Origin: Pseudomonas sp. MYb60
Lineage (GTDB): Bacteria; Pseudomonadota; Gammaproteobacteria; Pseudomonadales; Pseudomonadaceae
Direction of reading: 5' to 3'
Length of the DNA stretch: 64,000 bases
NCBI RefSeq assembly: GCF_002979555.1
Contig: NZ_PCOZ01000006.1
Location: 62,001 to 126,000 of the forward strand
Every line of letters starts with the position of its first letter. Within the stretch, counting starts at the first letter, position 1. Position numbers and translations under genes: made by a program. Below the pieces are notes generated by a model. It searched no databases and had not been told where the DNA came from. It was given only the letters and a program-made list of their open reading frames with translations. This document shows positions 8,430 through 16,764 of this stretch, piece by piece.

Positions 8430-10325
8430 ATGGCTTTTTACCGTATGCACTCCAAGCGCCTTATGTATGGCTCAAATCGCGTTTTTGACTTCCTGGCCCT
8501 GTGGATTTTGCCCATTGGCCTGTTCCTGCTCCTCAGCTCGCTGTTCTTCCTGAGCAACCGCAGCGGCCTGCACAAACTCTATTACGGCCTGTTCAGCGCC
8601 CCGGCCCTTTTGCTGCTGTGCCTGCGCCCCGCCGAATGCAAACACCTGTTGCGCGAGCCTCTGGCACTGGCCTTCCTGGCGTTTTCCATCTGGGCGATGA
8701 TCAGTGTGTTCTGGAGCCCGGGGCAGCATCCCGACTTCGAATTGTTCAAACGCCCGCTGCACACCTTCATGCTGTTCGCTGGCTGCGCCTTGCTCTTGCA
8801 CTACCGCAGTGACGTGTTCAAACCGGTGTTCTTCGCCGCAGCGGTCGTCGCCCTGGTGGTCAGCGCCTGCAACCTAGTTGCCTTTATCCAGCACTTCACC
8901 GAAGGCGCGCGCATGGTCGGCGGGCTGGGCGCCCTCGACAACCCGTTGCTCAGTTCCCACCTGTTCGGTTTCTTTTGTGTCTACTGGCTTTATATCAGCA
9001 TGACCAGCAAGCGCATGCAGGTGTTGCTGTTCAGTCTGCCGGCACTCGCGATCATGACGGCGGCCGTGCTCGCCACCGGCTCCAGGACACCGCTGGTGGC
9101 CCTGGTGCTGGCATCGTTGTGGATGAGTTTCACCATTCGCAATCGCCGCTCGGCGCTGCTGATTGCCGGCCTGGTGCTCGGCACTGCGGGGCTGCTGCTG
9201 TTCTATCCGGAACTCATTACCAACCGCGGCAGCTCGTTCCGCTTCGAGTTGTGGGGCAAGGCCCTCCACCACGTGGCCGAGCATCCCTTGATTGGCCACA
9301 GCTACGACTCAGAACCGTCGCTGACGCTGTCAGACGGCAACACCTACCGCGAGCCCCATAGCTTCGCCATTGGCGTGCTGTATTACGTGGGCATCATCGG
9401 CTTCCTGCCGTGGGCGTTCATGCTGGCCTGGGGATTGTTCAAGGGCTACAAGGAGCGCCTGCAGCCGCTGTTCATCCTGGCCTCCGCCTTGCTGGCCTAC
9501 GGCATCGGTGCCGGCCTGACCGAAGGCGGCGGCATTCTTTCGCGGCCCAAGGAGCATTGGTTCCTGCTGTGGATCCCGCTGGCGCTGTTGGCCGGCCTGA
9601 GCATCGCCCAGCGCCGTCGCAGCCTGCTCGCCACGCCGGTCAAGACCCCTACGCCACAAGCGTTCGACCAGCTGTGCAGCAACGCCCATGTGATCGAAGC
9701 CGATGGCCTGGGCCCCAAAGTCCTGCGCCTGGAGGACGGCAGCTTCCTCAAGCTGTTCCGCGCCCGCCGCTGGTACACCTCCGGCCGGTTCAACCCGTAC
9801 TCGGAACGCTTTGCCAGCAACAGCGTGCAACTGCGTGAACACGGGATTGCCGCGCCGACGATCCTCGACCTCTACAGCCTGCGCGACGGCAGCACCGCCG
9901 TGAGTTACCAGCCGTTGCCGGGACTGACCCTGCGCCAGACCCTGCAAAGCCTGGACAGCAGTCTGCGCGGCGCCCTGGTGGAGCGATTCGGTCGGTACAT
10001 GGCCCAGCTCCACGAGCAAGGCGTGTACTTCCGCTCGCTGCACCTGGGCAACGTACTGTTCATGGAGGATGGGGAGTTCGGGCTGATCGATGTGGCGGAC
10101 ATGCGCCTCTACCCGTCGGCACTGCGCAATACCCTGCGCCAGCGCAACCTCAAGCACATGCAGCGCTATCCGCAGGATCGCAGCTGGCTGTTCGAGAGCC
10201 ACTTCGAACAGTTGATGCAAGGCTACGCCGCCGTTGCGTCGCCACAAGCCACCCTGAAGATCCGCGAGCAGGCCCGGGCATCGGCCCGGCCGCTGGTGCA
10301 AGCAGCGAGCCCCGCCAGCAAGTAA
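8430..10325 (+). CDS. waaL: O-antigen ligase WaaL fused to a kinase-like (APH-type) C-terminal domain
   Basis: Start is uncertain: in-frame ATGs at 8352, 8430, 8445 and 8463 all lack a clear ribosome-binding site; 8430 is used (631 residues). Residues ~12-400 are a polytopic Wzy/WaaL-type membrane protein with about 10-12 helices and the periplasmic-loop stretch PHSFAIGVLYYVGIIG that fits the ligase HxxxxG pattern. It joins undecaprenyl-linked O antigen to lipid A-core in the periplasm. After a TPVKTPTPQ linker, residues ~405-620 look like a small protein-kinase/APH fold, cytoplasmic, with LHLGN and LIDVADM. The catalytic-loop Asp position is Ser536 (FRSLHLGN), so kinase activity is doubtful. 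In PAO1 I recall separate genes for these parts (PA4998, PA4999). Confidence 0.85.
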   Translation: MAFYRMHSKRLMYGSNRVFDFLALWILPIGLFLLLSSLFFLSNRSGLHKLYYGLFSAPALLLLCLRPAECKHLLREPLALAFLAFSIWAMISVFWSPGQHPDFELFKRPLHTFMLFAGCALLLHYRSDVFKPVFFAAAVVALVVSACNLVAFIQHFTEGARMVGGLGALDNPLLSSHLFGFFCVYWLYISMTSKRMQVLLFSLPALAIMTAAVLATGSRTPLVALVLASLWMSFTIRNRRSALLIAGLVLGTAGLLLFYPELITNRGSSFRFELWGKALHHVAEHPLIGHSYDSEPSLTLSDGNTYREPHSFAIGVLYYVGIIGFLPWAFMLAWGLFKGYKERLQPLFILASALLAYGIGAGLTEGGGILSRPKEHWFLLWIPLALLAGLSIAQRRRSLLATPVKTPTPQAFDQLCSNAHVIEADGLGPKVLRLEDGSFLKLFRARRWYTSGRFNPYSERFASNSVQLREHGIAAPTILDLYSLRDGSTAVSYQPLPGLTLRQTLQSLDSSLRGALVERFGRYMAQLHEQGVYFRSLHLGNVLFMEDGEFGLIDVADMRLYPSALRNTLRQRNLKHMQRYPQDRSWLFESHFEQLMQGYAAVASPQATLKIREQARASARPLVQAASPASK

Positions 10326-10343
10326 AGGGGCTCGCGCCTGGCC

Positions 10344-11228
10344 TCAGTCTTTTTCCAGCGGGGAGAAGTACAAGCGGGCCAGGCCGCGCCAGGTCTTCTT
10401 GTTCCAGGCGCGGAACGGAATCTGCGCCAACAACTCACGAGCCAACTGACGATTGCGGTTGGACGTCTTGAGGAACATCGAGCTGAGAAACTTGTAGCGC
10501 ACCTCGTCGTACAGCGGATGATCGCTGAACAACGCGTAGGTGCGCAGGATGTTGTCGATCATGAAGCGGTGGTTCTTGTAGGAGTTGGTGGCGTGCTTGC
10601 GATAGCGCGCCATCACCACGCTCAACCCGTCGATAAAGTAGCCCGCGTGGGTGATCTTCAACTCGATCAGCAAGTCTTCCAGACGAATTTCCGGGTCGAA
10701 GCCGCCAACCGCTTCCAGGGCTTCACGGCGGATCATCAGGGTCGGCGCCGGCGGATAAGGCTTGCGCTCCAGGAACATGTCGTCGAAATCCAGGCGCCGG
10801 AACGGCACATCGCGGCGCTGGCGGCTTTCGGGAAACAGCTCGCCCTGGGAATCGATCAGCTCGATGTTGCCCGCGCAAATCCCCACCTCAGGCTTGCCGT
10901 CCATATAGGCCACCTGCGTCGCGATGCGGTCGAGCATCATGATGTCGTCCGAGCCGAACGGCACGATCAGCGGCCCGTTGGAGCGTGCAATGGCGCCATT
11001 GAGCGTATTGGTGAGGCCCTGGTTCTGTTGCACGCGAAAATCGAAACGGTGGTTTTCCTGCAGCGTGCGAATGCGCTCGACACTGTCGTCGGTAGAGCCG
11101 TCGTCAATCACCAGCAGTTCAATGTTGGGATAGGTCTGGTTCAACACACTCAGGATGCTCTCTTCTATATAGGGAGCATGGTTGTACGACGCGATGATCA
11201 CACTGACCAACGGTTGACTCTGATTCAT
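10344..11228 (-). CDS. wapR: Family 2 glycosyltransferase of the LPS outer core (WapR-like)
   Basis: 294 residues with a GT-A fold start, VSVIIASYNHAPYIEESI, followed by VIDDGSTDDS and the metal/nucleotide-sugar site FGSDDIMML. No transmembrane helices, so it acts on the cytoplasmic face. It is the last gene of the minus-strand core operon and overlaps the preceding ssg-like gene by 4 bp (ATGA). By position next to waaL it corresponds to PAO1 PA5000, WapR, the rhamnosyltransferase that makes the O-antigen acceptor. The GT2 call is firm; the rhamnosyl specificity rests on synteny recalled from memory. Confidence 0.78.
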   Translation of the reverse strand: MNQSQPLVSVIIASYNHAPYIEESILSVLNQTYPNIELLVIDDGSTDDSVERIRTLQENHRFDFRVQQNQGLTNTLNGAIARSNGPLIVPFGSDDIMMLDRIATQVAYMDGKPEVGICAGNIELIDSQGELFPESRQRRDVPFRRLDFDDMFLERKPYPPAPTLMIRREALEAVGGFDPEIRLEDLLIELKITHAGYFIDGLSVVMARYRKHATNSYKNHRFMIDNILRTYALFSDHPLYDEVRYKFLSSMFLKTSNRNRQLARELLAQIPFRAWNKKTWRGLARLYFSPLEKD

Positions 11229-12379
11229 ACGTTTTCTCTGCGTGCTTGAGCCAAGCCCGACTCGATCAGTTCCAGGTATTCCTGACGGAACACCTCAATA
11301 TCATGGTGCGTCTGGAGGTACTGGTAAGCCTGTTCACCCTTGAGCGCCAACGCTTCATCGGAAAGCCCGAGGTAGGTGTCCAGCGCCTGTGCCCAGGCCG
11401 GCACGTTGGCCGGCTCGACGGCCAGGCCGCCCGCCCCTTCGATCAGCGGCAGCATGGCCGGCACGCTGGAGGCGATCACCGGCAGGCGCCCGCTCATGCC
11501 TTCCAGCAGCGCCAGGCCGAGCCCTTCGGCCAGCGAGGGCATTGCCCAGATATCAAACGCACGCACATAACGCAGAGCGTTTTCCCGGAAGCCCAGCAAG
11601 TGTACGCGGCCTGTCAGGCCCAGCCGCTCGATCTCGGCGGCCAGATTCGCTTCTTCACGCCCGGCACCGATGATAGCCAGCTGTGCGTTGGGGTACTTGT
11701 GCTTGATCGTTGCAAAGGCTTGCAGCAAATAGGTGTGGCCCTTGACCGGAACCAGACGGCCCAGCGCGCCAATCAAACGTACCGAGGGATCGAGCCCGAG
11801 CATTTCCCGCGCGTGTTCGCGGGAATACTGCAACGCATCGGTCTGTTCGATATCGATGGCGTTGGTGATGGCGTAGGTATTGCTGTCGGTGAATCCGCAC
11901 TGGCAATCCAGCAGGTACTGCTTGACCGCCGGCGACACGCCGACAAACCGCCAATGATGGTCGATCAGGCGCTGGGCCTGCTTGCGGCGGTAGAGGCGAT
12001 CGTATTCACCAAAGCCGTGGGAAATGCCGATACACAGTGGGATCTTCAACCAGCGATTCAACTGCAACATCATGTTGACGGGCTTGAAGCGGTTGCACAC
12101 CACCACGTCGAACTTTTCCTTGCGGCAAAACTGATACAGCCGCCACATCGCCATCAGGCGCATGCCCTTCAGGGCCTTGTCGGAAAACTCGAAGTACACC
12201 GACGTGCCGGCCCGGCTCACCGGTTCGCCCGGCCCCGGTCGGCCGCGCAGGAACGCGGCCGTCACTTCATAGCGATCAGTCGGCAATGCCTTGACGATCT
12301 GTTCGGCCAGATCGGCAAAATCATGGGATTTGACATTGTAGTCAGGCTGCAACTGCAGGACCTTGAAAGGCCGACTCAT
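11225..12379 (-). CDS. ssg: Family 4 glycosyltransferase (Ssg-like, cell-surface polysaccharide)
   Basis: 384 residues of GT-B fold. The C-terminal donor-binding half shows LIGALGRLVPVKGH, AIIGAGREE and the E-x7-E type motif in EGLGLALLEGM. Only the predicted donor half is well conserved with wapH at 15634, although both share RFKP and HAFG/HGFGEY-like stretches, suggesting related acceptors. It overlaps genes on both sides by 4 bp. Position matches PAO1 ssg (PA5001), which I recall as affecting LPS/exopolysaccharide, motility and phage sensitivity in pseudomonads. Sugar donor unknown. Confidence 0.78.
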   Translation of the reverse strand: MSRPFKVLQLQPDYNVKSHDFADLAEQIVKALPTDRYEVTAAFLRGRPGPGEPVSRAGTSVYFEFSDKALKGMRLMAMWRLYQFCRKEKFDVVVCNRFKPVNMMLQLNRWLKIPLCIGISHGFGEYDRLYRRKQAQRLIDHHWRFVGVSPAVKQYLLDCQCGFTDSNTYAITNAIDIEQTDALQYSREHAREMLGLDPSVRLIGALGRLVPVKGHTYLLQAFATIKHKYPNAQLAIIGAGREEANLAAEIERLGLTGRVHLLGFRENALRYVRAFDIWAMPSLAEGLGLALLEGMSGRLPVIASSVPAMLPLIEGAGGLAVEPANVPAWAQALDTYLGLSDEALALKGEQAYQYLQTHHDIEVFRQEYLELIESGLAQARRENV

Positions 12380-13260
12380 AACGCTCCTCGATGGAAACCT
12401 GTGGCGTCAACAACCCAGGACGGTGCAGCGGCCAACGCTTGAATGTGTTCAGGGCTGGGCGTCTCCACCAACGGCCACTGATTGCGTTTCCAACAGACAA
12501 AATGAAAGTAGGGAAATTCCCGCTCGCCGTCCCGGTCATTGGTCAGACGGCCATTGTTCCAGAACCATTGATGGGGAAAACGCTCCGAGCCGTCGTGCCA
12601 TTTGATCACGCCACCGGGCGTACTGAACGCTTCGACGAACTCGCTGCGACGTCGCCACGGGTTGAGCTTGCCGACCAGATTGAACAACGGCTTGGGCAGG
12701 TTTTTGCGCCACAGGAAGATCCGGCTGAACGCGCCCTCATCCAGCGCATGATGCGCCTGATCGGTGAAACGTGTCTGCCAATCCTTGATCTGCTTGAACA
12801 CTTCACGCTTTCTGGCCGTGTTGCGCATCAGGCACAGGTGCCCGGCCACACGGCGCTCGTGGGTCGAGAACAGGTCATAACCGGCCAGGCGATCGGCGGT
12901 GAAATACTTGCGCAGGTCACCGTAGATCAAGTCCAGGTCGCCAAATGCCCAGAAATCATAGCCCTCGAGGCGATCAGCATGGATGTAGCCGAGCGCCGGC
13001 TTGATGTCGCACAGTTTGTAGGCGGCTTGGGGGGCGAAGCGGATGCCCAGGCGCTCAGACACCAGCGCGCAATAATCGGCAAAGGAAATGTGTTCAATCC
13101 GCACGTTGTCCGGGACGTTGGCCGGTAACGGGCAATCGCTGAACAACAGCCAATCGATATCTGCGTTGCGGCGGCAGCTCTCGAGGAAAAACGGCATCCA
13201 AAATGGCCAATGGCCAAAATAGGGAATCACAAAAAGAATACGCGGGCACGGATTGATCAC
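12376..13260 (-). CDS. Putative glycosyltransferase-like protein (DUF6625-type)
   Basis: 294 residues beginning at a GTG (complement of 13258-13260); no in-frame ATG lies upstream and no good ribosome-binding site is seen. The N-terminus ILFVIPYFGHWPFWMPFFL and the central FWAFGDLDLIYGDLRKYF carry a DxD that would bind a metal and nucleotide sugar in a GT-A-like fold. No membrane helix or signal peptide. It overlaps ssg by 4 bp downstream and is separated from dnpA by 56 bp that contain a hairpin. I do not recall a counterpart between PA5001 and PA5002 in PAO1, so it looks like an addition to the operon that could add a strain-variable sugar to core or O-antigen. The family label is from memory of similar sequences. 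Confidence 0.65.
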   Translation of the reverse strand: MINPCPRILFVIPYFGHWPFWMPFFLESCRRNADIDWLLFSDCPLPANVPDNVRIEHISFADYCALVSERLGIRFAPQAAYKLCDIKPALGYIHADRLEGYDFWAFGDLDLIYGDLRKYFTADRLAGYDLFSTHERRVAGHLCLMRNTARKREVFKQIKDWQTRFTDQAHHALDEGAFSRIFLWRKNLPKPLFNLVGKLNPWRRRSEFVEAFSTPGGVIKWHDGSERFPHQWFWNNGRLTNDRDGEREFPYFHFVCWKRNQWPLVETPSPEHIQALAAAPSWVVDATGFHRGAL

Positions 13261-13282
13261 GGGGGACTCACTGTCATTTACA

Positions 13283-13299
13283 GGGGCACTCAGTGCCCC
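13283..13299. other. Hairpin in the gap between dnpA and the DxD transferase-like gene
   Basis: GGGGCAC-TCA-GTGCCCC forms a perfect 7-bp stem with a 3-nt loop in the only real gap (56 bp) of this operon. No T-run follows on the minus strand, so it is more likely a processing or attenuation structure than a strong terminator. Confidence 0.4.
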
Positions 13300-13316
13300 C
13301 TCACTTTGCTTAACGC

Positions 13317-14741
13317 TTATTTATGCTGGATGAGCCAGAACAGCTCATGGCGTCGGACGGCCTTGCGGAAAAACTCGTTTTCTCCCCAGGGTGAAATCGC
13401 CCGACGCGCCAGCAGACGCTGTATCACCCGCCGCACCCGCCGTTTGAACGGCATCCTCGGTTGCAGGTCATGCATCATCCCAAGCGACATTGCCTTGTCA
13501 CATTGCTGCTCATCGGTGAGCGTCATGCAAAAAGGATGCAAAGTGTACGTCGAATCAAAGCATGGTGGCAAAGCGACACCAGCGCCCGCCTCCCCCATCG
13601 GCCAACGGTCGTTGTCATGCAGATGGTTGGCGTAGCCGAGCAGCGTGGCGGGCTGCCACTCCAGCCCTTCCAAGGCCTCAAGCACCGCCTGCTGGGAGCA
13701 GATATGGTCCGGGTGGGGATCGAGCACCGGGTGGGGCAATACGATCACCTCCGGGCGCGCCTTGAGCAGCAATGCCCGCAGGTCAGCCAGCAGATTGTTC
13801 CAGGTCGGCTGGCCATCGATATCGGCTGGCAACGTTGACGGGTTCAGGCGGCGGAACGCGCGAATATCACTCAAATCAGCCTCCCTTGAGGCGATCGGGC
13901 GCTCGGGTTGCGCCTTCATTGCCGGCAGTTGCAGGCAGAAATAACCCAGTTGGTAGCAATGCTCCTGAGGCACACCCGCCCAGCGCGGTACGGCGATGCT
14001 GTCCCAGGCCCGCAGGCGCCCTTTCAAACGCGCCGCCTCGGGTTTGCCCAAGCCCATCTGCTGATAATGCTCGGCCTCGATCTCGCCGGCGGTCAACGTG
14101 ACGATCCAGGGCTGCGGCGCCTGGCTGTACAGGCCGAAGGCTGCCAGTTCGGCATCGTCGGCATGGGGCGCGATGACCATCACCCGTTGATTGCGCAGGT
14201 CCGGGTGACGGAATACTGACAGCACCGGCTCGCCCTGCACCCGGCAGAAACGGCCGCGTACCCGCAGGTTCCCCGCGACCAAGGCTTGCGCCTGGCCCGT
14301 CAGGTTCAGGTAACGCAAACCGGCGACGCCACGCTCGAACGCCTGGCGATCCGTGCGCTCACCCCCCGACACTTCGATAAACGGGTCGATAAAGCGCCCC
14401 AGCCAACCACTCTTGATCCGCAGCGCCAGCACCAGCGTTTCATCACCCGCCAATGCCAATGCCTGGCCCGGCACCAACCGGTCGCCCTGCAGGGCAACCC
14501 CAGGCTGCTCGGTGCCGACAGGAAACTGGTACTGGTAGTCGTCCTTCGGCGTGTAGAAAAGATGGTCGGCAAACCAGGCTTCATGGGCCACCCAGGCCAG
14601 CACCATCAGCAGTGGCACCAGCCACCAGGCCAGCAGCACGCCCGCACCGATGATCAGCAGCAGCCCCACCAGCAGGCCAATGCGTTTGTGGCGACGATGG
14701 CGCTTGAGCAGCGCCTGCTTGCGGCTCGACGAATCACTCAT
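13317..14741 (-). CDS. dnpA: PIG-L family de-N-acetylase DnpA-like, membrane anchored
   Basis: 474 residues from the ATG at 14741 (MSDSSSRKQ), which overlaps the stop of mig-14 as ATGA; a longer start at 14771 lies inside mig-14. Residues ~18-60 are two adjacent hydrophobic helices after a basic RHRRHKR. The catalytic region has VMVIAPHADDAE, the PIG-L AHPDDxE-type zinc motif, and a later HPVLDPHPDHI that supplies the third metal ligand. These enzymes remove N-acetyl from sugars; in PAO1 the homologue PA5002 was, as I recall, linked to antibiotic persistence and LPS. Context in a core-oligosaccharide operon supports an LPS or surface-sugar substrate. Confidence 0.82.
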   Translation of the reverse strand: MSDSSSRKQALLKRHRRHKRIGLLVGLLLIIGAGVLLAWWLVPLLMVLAWVAHEAWFADHLFYTPKDDYQYQFPVGTEQPGVALQGDRLVPGQALALAGDETLVLALRIKSGWLGRFIDPFIEVSGGERTDRQAFERGVAGLRYLNLTGQAQALVAGNLRVRGRFCRVQGEPVLSVFRHPDLRNQRVMVIAPHADDAELAAFGLYSQAPQPWIVTLTAGEIEAEHYQQMGLGKPEAARLKGRLRAWDSIAVPRWAGVPQEHCYQLGYFCLQLPAMKAQPERPIASREADLSDIRAFRRLNPSTLPADIDGQPTWNNLLADLRALLLKARPEVIVLPHPVLDPHPDHICSQQAVLEALEGLEWQPATLLGYANHLHDNDRWPMGEAGAGVALPPCFDSTYTLHPFCMTLTDEQQCDKAMSLGMMHDLQPRMPFKRRVRRVIQRLLARRAISPWGENEFFRKAVRRHELFWLIQHK

Positions 14742-15634
14742 GACTTGAACACCGGCACAGGGTTGCACCAACGGTCCTTGTACTCGCGGTCGGCCCGCCC
14801 GAACGAAAAGCGCAGCGGCTTGCCGACCTCACGTGCCTGCTCCCAGGCCGCTTGGGTATTGAGGAAACTCAGCACGCTGCCCGGACTGAAATCGCGGGTA
14901 GCGGGATCGACACCACCGTTGACGTACTCCACGCTGATCCACTCCGGCGACTCGACCCGGTAGACCAACTGGACGGCAATCGGCGCATCGTTGAGGAAGA
15001 TCACCGAACCGATCAGGAACTCACGCAGCAGCTCGATGACCTCGGCCATGCGCTCGGCGCCCGTGGCGACAAACCCCCAGCGGCGCAGGAACAGGTCGCA
15101 GTAGATCGCCGCCAATTCGGTGCTGGAAAACTCGCTCACCGGCCGCACGACGCCGCCCGCCTCTTCCAGCAGGCGCAGTTCGCGGCGCTGGTTGTAGCGG
15201 AATTTCTTCGACAATTCTTCGGGTGTACGCGCCATGGCCAACTGCTCGGCCTGGGGCTTGAGGCTGCTGAAGCGGCCTTGGTTCAATGCACCGAGGTAGC
15301 GCGCGCGGTGACGCAATGGCACCTGTGCATCGGCGGCGGCCGGCAGGATCAGCTCGGCGTTGCCCAGGTCGAACAGGCCCTTCTTGCCCTGCTGCTTGAG
15401 CACGTCCTTGGACAAGGCCAGGTCGCGTCCCCAGGTGGCAATGCTCGCCTTGAGTTCGCCGCCTTGCTCCCAGGCCAGGTAACGCACAGGGATGTCGGCC
15501 AACCCGGCCAGGCGCTCGATCACCTGCGGGTGAGTGGCGACACTGCCGCCAAAACGCTGCCAGGCTTCACTGTAGGCAGGCGCGTCGACGACGGACCAGC
15601 CACGCTCGCGCCAGCCTTGGAATCGATTGAGCAT
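14738..15634 (-). CDS. mig-14: Mig-14-like protein (GNAT/FemX-type fold)
   Basis: 298 residues, no signal peptide. It matches the Mig-14 family in length and in features such as the FRYNQRRELRLLEEAGG segment, typical of GNAT-like acyl/aminoacyl transferases, and the GSVLSFLNTQAAWE C-terminal stretch. Mig-14 in Salmonella and Pseudomonas is associated with resistance to cationic antimicrobial peptides, probably through modification of LPS or its precursors at the inner membrane. It is coupled to both neighbours: 1-bp overlap (TGATG) with wapH and 4 bp with dnpA. The chemical reaction is not established from sequence. Confidence 0.82.
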   Translation of the reverse strand: MLNRFQGWRERGWSVVDAPAYSEAWQRFGGSVATHPQVIERLAGLADIPVRYLAWEQGGELKASIATWGRDLALSKDVLKQQGKKGLFDLGNAELILPAAADAQVPLRHRARYLGALNQGRFSSLKPQAEQLAMARTPEELSKKFRYNQRRELRLLEEAGGVVRPVSEFSSTELAAIYCDLFLRRWGFVATGAERMAEVIELLREFLIGSVIFLNDAPIAVQLVYRVESPEWISVEYVNGGVDPATRDFSPGSVLSFLNTQAAWEQAREVGKPLRFSFGRADREYKDRWCNPVPVFKS

Positions 15635-16764
15635 CAGGCCCCCGCGGTCAGTTCAATTACGTGCGGCAGTTGCCAGAAGGTGTCGCGTACCGCCTGATCC
15701 GAGAATCGTGCGTGCAGGCGCTCCAGCATCATGTCGGCGCACTGGCGTTGCTGGTGTTGATCCATCGCAGCCAGATGCCCCAGGCCCTGGGCCAGGTGCT
15801 CGGCATCGCCGAAGGGGAACAGAATACCCACGCCCTCGACCACCTCCTTCGCGCCGCCGCATGCGGTGGCCAGCAGAGGGACGCCGGCGGCCATGGCCTC
15901 CAGCAGCACCATGCCGAACGGCTCGTGGTCGGAACTCAGGGCAAACACATCGAACGCGCGGAAATAGCGCCGCGCGTCCGGCACCTGGCCGAGGAACAGC
16001 ACCTTGTCGGCGATCCCCAGCTCACGCGCCAATGCCTTGAGGTCCTGCTCCAGGCGCCCGCGCCCGAGGATCGCCAGGCGGCTGTGCACCGGCAATTGCG
16101 GCAGTGCCAGGGCGAAACCCTTGAGCAAGGTGGCCTGGTCTTTATCCGGGTGCAGGCGGCCGACATTGCCGACCACCCATTCATCCGGCGACAGACCCAG
16201 CGCATCACGCGCTTCCTCGAACGGCACCTGAAGCGCGCGCACGGCGTCCACGTCGATGCGGTTGTACAGGGTCTGGATACGGGTGTGCGGCCAGGCCGGC
16301 AGGCAGCGGCGCATGTCGTCGCGCACCGCATCGGAGACGCCCAGCAGGCTCAGGCGCTTGCGGAAAATCCCGGCGAACAGCTTGCGGCTGCGGCGCTGGT
16401 AATCGCCAAAGGCGTGATGCACACCGATCACCGGCAATCGCGTAGCCAGCAAGGCCACGTAGATCGGTTTGAAGCGGTGGGCAATGCAGAAACTGAAGTT
16501 GCGTGACGCGGCGATCTTGCGCAACTGCGCAATGGCGCCCAGCTTCAGGCCACGCACGGCCTTGGAGCTGAACGCCATGAACACCACTTCGTCACTGGCA
16601 CACCCGGCGGCCACCTCGGGGTCGGCGACCCCGGTGAGGAACACCGTGGTCACCTTGTAGCCGGAGCCTGCGAACAGGCTGGCGTACTGCCGCGCGCAGT
16701 CCAGGAACGGCCCGTCATAGCCGTGGCAGAACTGCAGGACGTGGCGCTCAGCCGACCGTGTCAT
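15634..16764 (-). CDS. wapH: Family 4 glycosyltransferase WapH-like, LPS core
   Basis: 376 residues, GT-B fold. The acceptor half carries RFKPIYVALL and HHAFGDYQRR; the donor half has VVGNVGRLHPDKDQ, AILGRGRLEQ and the EPFGMVLLEAMAAG motif with both conserved glutamates. Probably cytoplasmic-face transfer of a hexose (WapH is described as an outer-core glucosyltransferase) onto the growing core. Its start overlaps the end of the carbamoyltransferase gene by 17 bp and its stop touches mig-14. Assignment as wapH, not just GT4, rests on gene order. Confidence 0.78.
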   Translation of the reverse strand: MTRSAERHVLQFCHGYDGPFLDCARQYASLFAGSGYKVTTVFLTGVADPEVAAGCASDEVVFMAFSSKAVRGLKLGAIAQLRKIAASRNFSFCIAHRFKPIYVALLATRLPVIGVHHAFGDYQRRSRKLFAGIFRKRLSLLGVSDAVRDDMRRCLPAWPHTRIQTLYNRIDVDAVRALQVPFEEARDALGLSPDEWVVGNVGRLHPDKDQATLLKGFALALPQLPVHSRLAILGRGRLEQDLKALARELGIADKVLFLGQVPDARRYFRAFDVFALSSDHEPFGMVLLEAMAAGVPLLATACGGAKEVVEGVGILFPFGDAEHLAQGLGHLAAMDQHQQRQCADMMLERLHARFSDQAVRDTFWQLPHVIELTAGA

